Position numbers and translations under genes: made by a program. From Terriglobus albidus (GTDB lineage Bacteria; Acidobacteriota; Terriglobia; Terriglobales; Acidobacteriaceae), in assembly GCF_008000815.1 (NCBI RefSeq), contig NZ_CP042806.1, forward strand, positions 2,666,001 through 2,730,000: a stretch of 64,000 bases of DNA. The letters are read 5' to 3'. Below the pieces are notes generated by a model. That model saw nothing but the letters and a program-made list of their open reading frames with translations. It was not told where the DNA came from and ran no database searches. Each line of letters begins with the position of its first letter. The first letter of the stretch is position 1. Below, piece after piece: positions 18,830 to 26,592 of the stretch.

Positions 18830-19599
18830 CCTCTTGTCGAGAAATCATTCGGTTGCTCATTGTGGATGACGAACCACGTATCCGTTCCGGAATTCGTAGG
18901 GACCTGCACGGCTATGGGAAGATCGAGATCGTTGGTGAGGCCGGCTCGGTTGCGGAAGCGGTGGATGCGACGCTGCTCTGCGCCCCGGACCTGGTCCTGC
19001 TCGATGTACAGTTGCCCGATGGCACAGGCTTCGATGTTGTTCGTCACATAGGGTCCCGACAGATGCCTCCGGTCATCTTTGTTACGGCTTTCGATCAGTA
19101 TGCAATTAGAGCGTTCGAGGTGAACGCGATTGATTACGTCCTCAAGCCGTTCGACGAAAGCAGGTTGCGGCAAAGCATCGATAAAGCCATCGACCGGCGG
19201 CTTGAGGCTATGGTGCTGATCAAACGGCTCGAACGCTTGGTGGAGGCACAGCAACAAAATTTGCAGCAGCGCATTGTGGTGAAGCATGACGGAAGGTTCG
19301 AGTTTATTCCGGTGGAATGCATTGATTGGGTGGAATCGGCGAACAACTATATCGTGCTGCATTGCGGAAATCGTACCCATATCCTGCCAGAAACACTAAG
19401 CAGCCTGGAGAGCCGGCTTGACGGGAATCTCTTTGTCAGAACACATCGCGGCCACATCATCAATCTCTCCCGCATGATCGCCGTCAGTTCACTGACAGGC
19501 GGAGGCTATGAAGTCGAATTGCGGAACGGGATACGGCTACCAGTCGGAAGGCAGTACCGTGAGGTGATACATGCACTCATACGTAACCGGCATGCCTGA
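18826..19599 (+). CDS. LytTR-family response regulator
   Basis: A 257-residue partner of the preceding kinase. The receiver domain (about 8-125) has acidic pair D14/D15, phospho-acceptor D60 in LVLLDVQLPDG, the conserved Thr in FVTAFD and K107 in VLKPFD. A helical linker precedes a LytTR DNA-binding domain (about 155-255) with IDWVESANNYIVLH and FVRTHRGHIINL. LytTR regulators bind short direct repeats upstream of their targets, and the kinase-regulator pair may regulate itself. Targets are not evident in this window. Confidence 0.92.
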   Translation: MTSCREIIRLLIVDDEPRIRSGIRRDLHGYGKIEIVGEAGSVAEAVDATLLCAPDLVLLDVQLPDGTGFDVVRHIGSRQMPPVIFVTAFDQYAIRAFEVNAIDYVLKPFDESRLRQSIDKAIDRRLEAMVLIKRLERLVEAQQQNLQQRIVVKHDGRFEFIPVECIDWVESANNYIVLHCGNRTHILPETLSSLESRLDGNLFVRTHRGHIINLSRMIAVSSLTGGGYEVELRNGIRLPVGRQYREVIHALIRNRHA

Positions 19600-20238
19600 A
19601 CCCCGTGGTTCAAGAGCGCAGAGCAATGTATCTCTGACATGCGATTACAGGCGCCGGCCTTTGGCGATCACTCCGCTCATTTTGAGCCGCAGATTTACAC
19701 GTTTTTTTTACATATCTGAGTGATTGCTCGAGCCATTGAAAACAATGGTGGAATCGGCAGACACAGAGGACTTAAAATCCGCAGGTGCGAAAGCGACGTG
19801 GGGGGCAAGTCCCCCTCCGGGCACCACATGACGCAACGTTGCTAGCTGGCATGTCACCACAGAATTGGCTCGAATTCATTGGGGAAAAATTGGAATATCA
19901 TGCGAAGGAGCGAAGCTGAGTGTATCGAGATCCCTCAATGCGACGCAATCCTTACACACGTTCAAGTGAATCCAGTAGCCGAATAGAAGTTAGAGCTAGA
20001 TAGTGACGGCCAATTGTGGTTATCAGACCCCGGTCACATTGGTAGGGACTCTTTCTTGAATGCTAGATCTCCAGCGTAGCGCATTATTCCCTGTTGCTGG
20101 GTATCGTGATCACGATATTGCCTGTGAGGAGGAATCGTCTACCCGTGAGCTTACGAAATGAGTGGTTTGGTGAATTAGAAAGGGGAAGGATAGCCTAGCC
20201 CTAAGATAGGCGTTCGAGCTGCAAAATCGCGCGTCAGC
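19600..20238. other. Gene-poor region containing a tRNA-Leu-like remnant
   Basis: About 640 bases without a convincing protein gene. Besides the tRNA-like element described separately there is a run of eight T near 19,702. The rest (19,830-20,238) shows no motif I recognise. It begins the accessory segment that reaches to about 25 kb. Confidence 0.5.
19733..19826 (+). pseudogene. Degenerate tRNA-Leu(UAA)-like element preceded by a hairpin (copy 1)
   Basis: From 19746 to 19826 the sequence follows tRNA-Leu: D-arm block TGGAATCGGCAGACAC, anticodon loop CTTAAAA (anticodon UAA) with a stem that has one mismatch, a long variable arm, a G+C-rich T-arm and a 3' TCCGGGC-A-CCA. The 5' acceptor strand is missing: no GCCCGGA precedes the D-arm. 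A perfect hairpin (CCATTG-AAAA-CAATGG, 19733-19748) sits there instead. The T-loop reads GGCAAGT, not TTCAAGT. These defects argue against a working tRNA; an integration scar or decoy is more likely. Related fragments occur at 21691, 23212 (other strand) and 44388. Confidence 0.6.
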
Positions 20239-21066
20239 TCATGCAGCACTCTGAGGAGCATTTTTCAATGGGTGCCCGTCGCGGGCCATGACAACGACAA
20301 ACGAATCCTGATCAATCGTTCGGAACCCGGCGTTTTCGAGCTTGCGGAGTATTTCCGCGGTCTTATCTTCCCCGATGATCCTTGCATGGGTCTCAAGGAT
20401 TAGGGTATTCACCTTCTGCAATACTTCTGTTTCATTGAGCAATAGATCGTACTCGTGACCCTCGATGTCGCAAATAAGAGTGAAGGAGGTGAACCCCCGC
20501 TGATTCACAATATCCTGCAAACGAGTGGTAGGAACGGTTACTTTCGCTTCTCCATTCCACTGCGCTAAAGCATTGGACCATAGATCGCTAGCCGGATTGA
20601 ACGTTATGGAGTCTGCATGATATGCGATTGCTTCGTTCAATATCTCGAATTTGCATTGATTGCGGCGTCGACTATCTTCCAGGATGGGGATCGCATTGGG
20701 GTTGACCTCGACGACAATATGCATTTTGGGATTCGTGAGCAAACGATTCGTAATACAGGCTACGACGCCGATACAGCCGCCCAACTCGATCACCGGCTCA
20801 TTGCTATTCACGTAACGCATCACAGCACGCCGCTCAAAGGCTTCATAGTCCTGCTCCAGTAGCGCCAGTTTCATGGGGGTATTGGGCAGGCGCTTCAGGT
20901 CAAACGTACAGCCATCGAGAGTGATTGTGGTTATGTGTTTCGTGGCTAAAAGTTTTTGCGATAACTCTGCTTTCCTCCGGATCATATCCATAACTCCGGA
21001 AAATCCCTTGTCTCGGAATATTCTTCCTGCAGTCCAGATCTTCTTTATCAGCTTCACGGCCCTCAT
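20239..21066 (-). CDS. FkbM-family SAM-dependent methyltransferase
   Basis: A 275-residue protein of the FkbM group, which methylates hydroxyl groups on sugars or polyketides. The SAM-binding motif I is VIELGGCIGV (about 92-101), an acidic motif follows in IVVEVNPNAIP, and the family's DxEGxE box appears as CDIEGHEYDLL near residue 190. There is no signal peptide or membrane segment. It stands alone between tRNA-Leu-like fragments and next to an IS, which suggests it arrived by transfer. The likely acceptor is a surface glycan, but no glycan cluster surrounds it. Confidence 0.82.
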   Translation of the reverse strand: MRAVKLIKKIWTAGRIFRDKGFSGVMDMIRRKAELSQKLLATKHITTITLDGCTFDLKRLPNTPMKLALLEQDYEAFERRAVMRYVNSNEPVIELGGCIGVVACITNRLLTNPKMHIVVEVNPNAIPILEDSRRRNQCKFEILNEAIAYHADSITFNPASDLWSNALAQWNGEAKVTVPTTRLQDIVNQRGFTSFTLICDIEGHEYDLLLNETEVLQKVNTLILETHARIIGEDKTAEILRKLENAGFRTIDQDSFVVVMARDGHPLKNAPQSAA

Positions 21067-21690
21067 GAAAGTGCTCTCCTCATGTGCCCGCGATCTCCGT
21101 CAAGATTCGGAAAACCAATCGCCGGATCGAGCGCGGCCGGTGACTGGGTTCCATTCGGGCTGACGAGCGACCCCGGGATGGCGAACGACGGTGTGAACGT
21201 CGTGGTATTGGTGGTCAAACTGGCATGATGACAGTCCATAGGTTGGTGCTACCCACACTGATTGGAACGCCGATGATTGTAAATCCTCGTAAACCCTCCT
21301 GTGAATCAGTAGGTCAGTTGCTGAAGAAGTTCCAATGTGACTTCTGCAGCTATACGTTTTTTCGTTCAAGAATTGTTCTGCAATACGAAAATCACGGCTG
21401 CCGACGTAGCGTTTTTCCGGAGTTGGGCGGTCTTTGCTTGCGCATGGGGAAGGTATGAAACCGCACCCTCTTCTGGGAGGAAGTCGCGCCGCCCATTGCG
21501 ACTGAGTATGGATATCAGTCGTAGCGGGTGCTCAGAAAGCCGCAAAGCGTGACGGAGTGGAGCTGAAGCAAGAGTCTCTTCTGTACCTCCCAAGATATGA
21601 GTTGCGTTTGGGAACCCAGCTCATTCGTTCCATTTCTGCAGGCCATTTGACCACTTGGATTTGCACATTTCGCGGATGATTTGTTGTAAA

Positions 21691-21728
21691 TATTTGAAAA
21701 TAATAGTGAAATCGGCAGACACGGCGGA
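21691..21728 (+). repeat. Hairpin plus tRNA-Leu D-arm fragment (copy 2)
   Basis: A small hairpin (TATTT-GA-AAATA) is followed by GTGAAATCGGCAGACAC, which matches the copy 1 D-arm block at 16 of 17 positions and then continues ACGGCGGA. The similarity stops before the anticodon loop. The arrangement of hairpin directly ahead of a tRNA-Leu D-arm is the same as at 19733 and 44388. Confidence 0.5.
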
Positions 21729-21765
21729 CAGGATCCTGTACTCCAATTCCAAATTATGGTTACGT

Positions 21766-21769
21766 CCCG
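21766..21769. repeat. Left target-site duplication of the IS (CCCG)
   Basis: CCCG immediately before the left inverted repeat is repeated at 23165-23168 immediately after the right one. A 4-bp duplication is within the 3-5 bp range for IS3-family elements. Confidence 0.75.
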
Positions 21770-21813
21770 TGGAGTGCACCCCTGAGGTGAGACACAGTAA
21801 TCTGGGGACAGGC
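21770..21813 (+). repeat. IS left terminal inverted repeat
   Basis: 44 bases beginning TGGAGTGCACCCCTGAGG and ending GGGGACAGGC. They are the exact reverse complement of 23121-23164. Confidence 0.93.
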
Positions 21814-21830
21814 GAATCGAAAGAGGAGCG

Positions 21831-22232
21831 ATGTCCCAGGAAGAGAAAAGGGCGTTCAGCCGGTCGTTCAAGCTGCGGGCAGTAAAGCGAATGGAGGCTG
21901 GCGAGAGCAGCAGTGCGTTGTCGGTAGAACTGGCAGTGAAGCGAACCCTGCTCTATCGTTGGCGCGATGCTGTTCGGCAGGATGGAGAGAAGGCCTTTCG
22001 AAGGAAGTCTGGCCGCCCATCGAAGACGGAACTGCTGAAGCGTGAGCACGGCGAGGAAGAAGCCAGCGAGTTAGCCCAGGCGCGGCGCAAGATCGCAGAG
22101 TTGGAGCGCAAGATAGGCCAGCAGCAGTTGGATCTGGATTTTTTCAAACAAGCCTTGCGGCACATCGAGGCTCCACGGCAGCGAAACAGCGCGCGTGGCG
22201 CAACAGCATCTTCGCCAGCATCCAGACGATGA
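21831..22232 (+). CDS. IS3-family transposase OrfA (helix-turn-helix subunit)
   Basis: A 133-residue DNA-binding protein that recognises the IS ends. The N-terminal helix-turn-helix is FSRSFKLRAVKRMEAG followed by SALSVELAVKRTLLYRWRD. A leucine-zipper-like coiled coil spans about 80-115 (ARRKIAELERKIGQQQLDL). The ATG has GAGGAG upstream. Its stop overlaps the orfB ATG in the -1 frame. Confidence 0.93.
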   Translation: MSQEEKRAFSRSFKLRAVKRMEAGESSSALSVELAVKRTLLYRWRDAVRQDGEKAFRRKSGRPSKTELLKREHGEEEASELAQARRKIAELERKIGQQQLDLDFFKQALRHIEAPRQRNSARGATASSPASRR

Positions 22233-23110
22233 CGCTACCGCAAGGCTCTCCATCGAGATCGGTGGAGGGGATGTACAAGCTGGCCGGCGTGAGCCGGGCG
22301 AGCTTCTATCGCGACTGGGAAAAGTCAGCGCCGCCGGGTGAAGAGACAGAGCTGCGAGACACGATACACCGCCTGGCTCTGGCCCATCGTACTTATGGCT
22401 ACAGGAGAATAGGAGCTCTTCTGCGGCGGGAAGGGCGTGTGGTCAACCACAAACGGCTGATACGGGTCACGCGGGAGGACAACCTGTTATGCCTGCGCAA
22501 AGCTGCGTTCCGCCCTGCGACAACAGACTCCAATCATCGTTGGCGGGTATGGCCGAATCTAGCGCGGCACATAACTCCCATGGGCCCTAATCGGCTGTGG
22601 GTAGCAGATATCACCTATGTCCATCTGGCGGAGGCCTTCGTGTATCTGGCTGTCGTGCTGGATGCGTTCAGCCGCAAGGTCGTGGGGTGGGCGTTGGGAA
22701 ATCAGCTCACCGCGAACCTAGCGCTGGGAGCGTTAGAGATGGCCCTAAGTGATCGCAAGATCGCGCCTGGCGAACTTGTTCACCACACAGACCGGGGTAT
22801 CCAATACGCCTGTGGTGACTACATCACACGCCTGCAGGCCGCGGGGATACAACCGAGTATGAGCCGCCCAGGATGTCCCTACGACAACGCCATGGCCGAG
22901 AGCTTCATGAAAACCCTCAAGGCGGAAGAAGTCAACGCCACTTCCTATCGCAATATCCAACATGCCAGATCCGCCATGCGCCGCTTCATCGAAGACGTCT
23001 ATAACCGCCATCGGCTCCACTCTGCTCTCGACTATCTATCACCAGTAGAGTTCGAGCTTGCCTCGCTCTCCGCTACTTCCACCACCGTAGCTCTCAGCGC
23101 CAACCCATAA
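22229..23110 (+). CDS. IS3-family transposase OrfB (DDE integrase core)
   Basis: Catalytic subunit of 293 residues. An HTH_21-like region (YGYRRIGALLRREGRVVNHK) precedes an rve integrase core with the three acidic residues in VADITYVHL, HTDRGIQYA and DNAMAESFMKTLK; the last carries the conserved Lys of the DDE(35)K signature. The frame is -1 relative to orfA and stays open upstream of its ATG, so either a programmed -1 shift making an OrfAB fusion or re-initiation at the ATGA overlap is possible. I see no A6G slippery run. No inactivating mutation is visible. Confidence 0.93.
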   Translation: MTLPQGSPSRSVEGMYKLAGVSRASFYRDWEKSAPPGEETELRDTIHRLALAHRTYGYRRIGALLRREGRVVNHKRLIRVTREDNLLCLRKAAFRPATTDSNHRWRVWPNLARHITPMGPNRLWVADITYVHLAEAFVYLAVVLDAFSRKVVGWALGNQLTANLALGALEMALSDRKIAPGELVHHTDRGIQYACGDYITRLQAAGIQPSMSRPGCPYDNAMAESFMKTLKAEEVNATSYRNIQHARSAMRRFIEDVYNRHRLHSALDYLSPVEFELASLSATSTTVALSANP

Positions 23111-23120
23111 CTACTAACCT

Positions 23121-23164
23121 GCCTGTCCCCAGATTACTGTGTCTCACCTCAGGGGTGCACTCCA
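23121..23164 (-). repeat. IS right terminal inverted repeat
   Basis: 44 bases ending GGGGTGCACTCCA, perfectly complementary to the left repeat. They are followed by the CCCG duplication. Confidence 0.93.
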
Positions 23165-23168
23165 CCCG
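23165..23168. repeat. Right target-site duplication of the IS (CCCG)
   Basis: Matches CCCG at 21766-21769 across the 1,395-bp element. Confidence 0.75.
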
Positions 23169-23184
23169 TCTGTCTCCAGGTTTC

Positions 23185-23197
23185 CCTGTCCCCAGAT
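23185..23197. repeat. Possible relic of an older IS end
   Basis: CCTGTCCCCAGAT (13 bases) is identical to the inner part of the right inverted repeat (23122-23134) and recurs 63 bases downstream, outside the element. It may be a leftover from an earlier related insertion; chance is possible at this length. Confidence 0.35.
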
Positions 23198-23211
23198 CCC
23201 CTCCCCGGTTT

Positions 23212-23243
23212 CCCCACGTCGCTTTCGCAACTGCGGATTTTAA
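23212..23243 (-). repeat. tRNA-Leu anticodon/variable-arm fragment, inverted (copy 4)
   Basis: Read on the - strand, this 32-base block matches 19772-19803 (anticodon loop through variable arm into the T-stem) at 31 of 32 positions. The D-arm and acceptor are absent. It lies in the opposite orientation to copy 1, so copies 1 and 4 bracket the methyltransferase and the IS as an inverted pair. Confidence 0.55.
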
Positions 23244-23417
23244 GGAACGCAGTGTGGCAACGCGAGACGGTACATACTGGAGCACGATGAAGATCGGGCC
23301 GTGTACCGGAGTTTGTTGCAGGAAAACATGCAGCAATACAGGGTGTCATTTCTTAAATATCGTTTGATGTCCAATCAGGTCCATCTGGCTGTTTTCCAGA
23401 AATTTATTATGCAGTCG

Positions 23418-24977
23418 TCAATTGCCGCGCCTTTGCCAAAGGACGTCACCGTTTGGGAAGGTATGCAGTGACCGAAAAGAGCGCGTCAGGTAGTTTCGAG
23501 CTGGTGAGAGGTAATCCTTACAGCTGAAGAATGAGCATCGTTCATCAAGATGTTCGTTCCAAAGGATAAATTTCACATGCTTAGCCTCCATCTGCTGAAT
23601 GGCGGGTTCAATGTCCTCTGGTCGCGTAGAGTCCCAACGCGACAGAGTGGGCAGGTACAGTGGATTCCTTAGCTCCAATGGCAGATACGCGCCGGGCCAT
23701 CCCGCTTCGAGGAAATATTCTCCTGGCTTCGTCTGTTGAGCCAATACTCGCAATTCGTCGAATGCTTCTGGGGTTGTTGCAACCCGTCCTCCAGGCAGTT
23801 GGCCTTTAGCACTACACGCGATATGCTTTGCGACTACCTGATGTCCGCCCAGGGCAACTATGACACCGAAAGCAACGACTGAAAGTGTTCGCTCCGGAAA
23901 CGAGAGCTCTCCTAACATCCAGACAAACAAAATGACCGCAGGCATTGCGATTGCGAAGAGCCTTAGCACGTTGATACTCGCTGCGACCTCAAGGAGCAGC
24001 GAGAGCCCACACAGGCTCAGTAATGTAATCGAGTTCCACGGGAATAGGTTGTCCTTGTACGCCCGTGAGCACTTCCAGAGAGCGAAGCCGTAGACTAGTG
24101 GCACCAGCGAGTAGACCAGCAGGAAGGGCAACATTCTCGGAACGTTAGACAATGTCAACGGACCTGGAAGCCCGAGCGATCTCGGAGACTGTGCGACATA
24201 CCGAGATACAGATTCCACCAAACAGAACCACAGTCGTTCGAGCCCCACAGCACGGAAGTAGTAAACGTAAAGGGAAAGATTCACCAGCGCGAATGCGACT
24301 ACCAGAGCCGCAACAAGTCTTGCCGTATGTGCTCTCGCCTCACGTCTCCGGATGCCACTGAGTAGTAAGAAGACGACAAAACCTATGAGAGCCGCTGCTC
24401 CGTGCGCTTGATTGAAGAAGCTGGAGATCGCGAGAAGCACGCCTGACATCACATTGCTTCTGATCGTCAGAGACTCCATTCCTATCCGGACGGCCAGAAG
24501 TATAAAAAATACAGCGAACCAGTGATGTGTCGGGTTCAGGAATTTCCCATAGATCAAGACCAGGAACAAGCCTGTGGCAGTCAGAGCAGATGCAACACTC
24601 ATCAGCTGCCGCGATAGCGAATAGCAGAGGCAAGCTGAAAGAACTCCAAGGGCTAAAGCAATCGCATTTGTTACCCAGATTGCGTTCCCAAAGAGTCCGA
24701 AACTGCCTGCATAGACTAAATCTGTACCGGGAGGCGTGAATTGAAAGAAGTCCCGATAAATTGTTTGTCCGTCCAAGAGACGCTGCGCTCCCATCCAGGA
24801 GTAGACCTGATCACCGCCGAGCAGAAACGGAAACCTGGGCGAAGAGAACAGGTTCAGATAAAGATATAGCGCCGAGGAGAGGGCTACGACCGCATGCCAT
24901 CGCAATCCCTCGGGGATTCTCAGGAGTGGCTCAATGGCAGCAAAGCTCCTTTGTCTCATACCGGTAAAAACCAGCAA
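23418..24977 (-). CDS. Polytopic membrane protein resembling GT39-type glycosyltransferases
   Basis: A 519-residue inner-membrane protein with roughly ten hydrophobic helices and a hydrophilic C-terminal domain of about 130 residues. The first loop after helix 1, GGDQVYSWMGAQRLLDGQ followed by YRDFFQFTPPGTDL, resembles the acidic catalytic loop and following segment of ArnT/PMT-like (GT39/GT-C) transferases that use polyprenyl-phosphate sugars. The start is TTG at 24977, favoured by AAGAGGA six bases upstream; an ATG at 24959 lacks such a site. The family call is tentative. It may glycosylate surface polymers together with the nearby methyltransferase, though they are separated by the IS. Confidence 0.6.
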   Translation of the reverse strand: MLVFTGMRQRSFAAIEPLLRIPEGLRWHAVVALSSALYLYLNLFSSPRFPFLLGGDQVYSWMGAQRLLDGQTIYRDFFQFTPPGTDLVYAGSFGLFGNAIWVTNAIALALGVLSACLCYSLSRQLMSVASALTATGLFLVLIYGKFLNPTHHWFAVFFILLAVRIGMESLTIRSNVMSGVLLAISSFFNQAHGAAALIGFVVFLLLSGIRRREARAHTARLVAALVVAFALVNLSLYVYYFRAVGLERLWFCLVESVSRYVAQSPRSLGLPGPLTLSNVPRMLPFLLVYSLVPLVYGFALWKCSRAYKDNLFPWNSITLLSLCGLSLLLEVAASINVLRLFAIAMPAVILFVWMLGELSFPERTLSVVAFGVIVALGGHQVVAKHIACSAKGQLPGGRVATTPEAFDELRVLAQQTKPGEYFLEAGWPGAYLPLELRNPLYLPTLSRWDSTRPEDIEPAIQQMEAKHVKFILWNEHLDERCSFFSCKDYLSPARNYLTRSFRSLHTFPNGDVLWQRRGN

Positions 24978-25292
24978 GTCGTCCTCTTATTCCCTTCAGT
25001 CATCGCCTGGCGGAGGGCCACTCAAAGCCGCGCTAGTGTGGTGAATCTAAAGTTCGCGACATAAATCATGAAAAGCGTGCCGTCCGAAGCGTTGAAAAAG
25101 CAGGTCCTTCGCGTTGCTCAGGATGACAACATTTATGACCAGAACTTTAGACAGAGAACTCCGAAGACAGAGCCTACATCCCCGCGCCCAGACGCGCAAC
25201 CCAGGGCGCGGTCATGAACAAGCCTCTGTCGGGCATCGGCCGAGTTGCAAAACTCTCCAAAACGGAAATGACTTCAACGTTGCCTATGTTGC
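24978..25292. other. Gene-less spacer
   Basis: About 315 bases between the membrane protein promoter and the end of the sdh transcript. No ORF with a ribosome site and no convincing terminator are seen. It marks the right edge of the accessory segment. Confidence 0.4.
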
Positions 25293-25808
25293 CTAGGTTG
25301 GTGGTGCGTCCTGGGCATCGAACGAGGCACGTTCCTGTTTCCATATATCCCAAACATACGTTGGGTTCTGGAGCAGGCGCACGCAGCGATTCCAGCGAAG
25401 GATTGCCTCGTCGTTTCCCACCGGACGGACCTTTTCAGCTTCTGCGAAAAAGTGCAGGGCCTCTTCAAAAAGTACCAGCAGCATCTCCGGTGGCTGTCCT
25501 GCGCTGAGCTGTGCTTTTGCGCGCCGTTCGCACAGAATGCCAGAGTAGTAGAGTCGTTCGTAGGGGTCAGTGAGCTGCCGGAAGGTCAGTTCCGCTTCGC
25601 GGTAGCGATCGGACCCACCTCCGGTGAACTGGTCTGTAAGGGCGAGTCCGAGTAAACGCAACGCGCGTTGGTGCTGAGGTTCGATGGTCAGGATATCGCG
25701 ACAGATCGACTCCGCTTCTTCCGGTTCGTTAAGCGAGCGGTAGAGTTCCGCCTTCGCGATAGCTTCGGCGATCCCCGCCGTTGAAATGCGTTTGAGTTTG
25801 TATTCCAT
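25293..25808 (-). CDS. TPR-like protein downstream of sdhB
   Basis: A 171-residue all-helical protein. The ATG at 25808 is set by GGAGGA seven bases upstream; the frame extends further upstream but only overlaps sdhB antisense-free coding and looks non-coding. Residues about 10-60 (IAEAIAKAELYRSLNEPEEAESICRDILTIEPQHQRALRLLG) form a clear tetratricopeptide repeat, and a second helical pair includes LFEEALHFFAEAEKVRP. It follows sdhB by 16 bases on the same strand, so it is probably in the sdhCAB operon. It may help assemble or regulate the succinate dehydrogenase, but I know of no characterised homologue. Confidence 0.75.
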   Translation of the reverse strand: MEYKLKRISTAGIAEAIAKAELYRSLNEPEEAESICRDILTIEPQHQRALRLLGLALTDQFTGGGSDRYREAELTFRQLTDPYERLYYSGILCERRAKAQLSAGQPPEMLLVLFEEALHFFAEAEKVRPVGNDEAILRWNRCVRLLQNPTYVWDIWKQERASFDAQDAPPT

Positions 25809-25824
25809 GGCGTATCCTCCACGC

Positions 25825-26580
25825 CTAGATCTTTTTTGCGCTGCGGATTTTGCGGACGAGCATGAGCAGCGGGTCATAGAACTCGTCCACCACTCGCTCC
25901 TTGAGCGGAATGATGGCATTGTCGGTGATATGGATATCTTCGGGGCAGACCTCGGTACAACATTTCGTGATATTGCAGAGGCCGATGCCAAGCTCCTCTT
26001 TCAATACGGATGTCCGGGAGACGCCGTCGAGCGGATGCATCTCAAGGGAAGCCGTTCGTACGAAGAAGCGGGGCCCACCAAATTGTTCCTGCTTGCCGTG
26101 ATCGCGCAGGACGTGGCAGACATTCTGACAAAGAAAGCACTCGATGCACTTGCGAAACTCCTGTACGCGATCGACGTCCCGTTGATCCATCTTCCACACG
26201 ACACCAGCCCGTGGTTGGAAAGGAGGGATCTTCCGATTGACGCGGAAGTTCCAGGAAACGTCAGTCACCAGATCCTTGATCACGGGGAAAGCCTTCATGG
26301 GAAAGATCGTGATGGGCTGATCAAGTGGAAGAGAGTCCATGCGTGTTTTGCAGGCGAGCCGCGGCCGGCCATTGACCTCGGCCGAGCATGAACCGCATCT
26401 TCCCGCCTTGCAATTCCAGCGGACGGCCAGATCGGGCGCCTGATGCGACTGAACCCAGTGAAGCGCGTCGAGCACTACCATCCCGGGAACGAGGGGCACT
26501 TGATAGTCAACGGTCTTGCCGTCTTCGCGGTCACCCCGGAAGATTTGCAACGTTGCTTCTGCGAACGAGACCTCCGCCAT
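25825..26580 (-). CDS. sdhB: Succinate dehydrogenase/fumarate reductase iron-sulfur subunit
   Basis: Electron-transfer subunit of 251 residues linking the flavoprotein to the membrane quinone site. The [2Fe-2S] cysteines are C57, C62, C65 and C77 (CKAGRCGSC...C). The C-terminal ferredoxin region has C145/C148/C151/C155 for the [4Fe-4S] cluster and C202/C208/C212 for the [3Fe-4S] cluster. The start ATG has GGAGG upstream and lies 12 bases after sdhA. The order C-A-B, without a separate sdhD, fits the single-anchor types of the enzyme. Confidence 0.95.
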   Translation of the reverse strand: MAEVSFAEATLQIFRGDREDGKTVDYQVPLVPGMVVLDALHWVQSHQAPDLAVRWNCKAGRCGSCSAEVNGRPRLACKTRMDSLPLDQPITIFPMKAFPVIKDLVTDVSWNFRVNRKIPPFQPRAGVVWKMDQRDVDRVQEFRKCIECFLCQNVCHVLRDHGKQEQFGGPRFFVRTASLEMHPLDGVSRTSVLKEELGIGLCNITKCCTEVCPEDIHITDNAIIPLKERVVDEFYDPLLMLVRKIRSAKKI

Positions 26581-26592
26581 GGCCAGCCTCCG

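Larger units (their letters stand above)
21067..21769. other. Gene-less stretch upstream of the methyltransferase and IS
   Basis: About 700 bases with no ORF I can support; short frames here lack ribosome sites and any recognisable protein pattern. It contains the promoter of the methyltransferase on its left and the second hairpin/tRNA-Leu-like fragment at 21691. The last four bases (CCCG) form the IS target duplication. Confidence 0.45.
21770..23164 (+). mobile_element. Complete IS3-family insertion sequence
   Basis: A 1,395-bp element with TG...CA ends, perfect 44-bp terminal inverted repeats, a CCCG target duplication and two overlapping genes (orfA, orfB). Both genes are open and the DDE transposase looks intact, so it may still be active. 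It sits in gene-poor DNA between two tRNA-Leu-like fragments. Confidence 0.95.

Noticed and set aside
19746-19826. Functional tRNA-Leu(UAA) gene
   Set aside because: The 5' acceptor strand does not pair with the 3' TCCGGGC, the T-loop lacks the TTC motif and the anticodon stem has a mismatch; kept as a pseudogene-like element.
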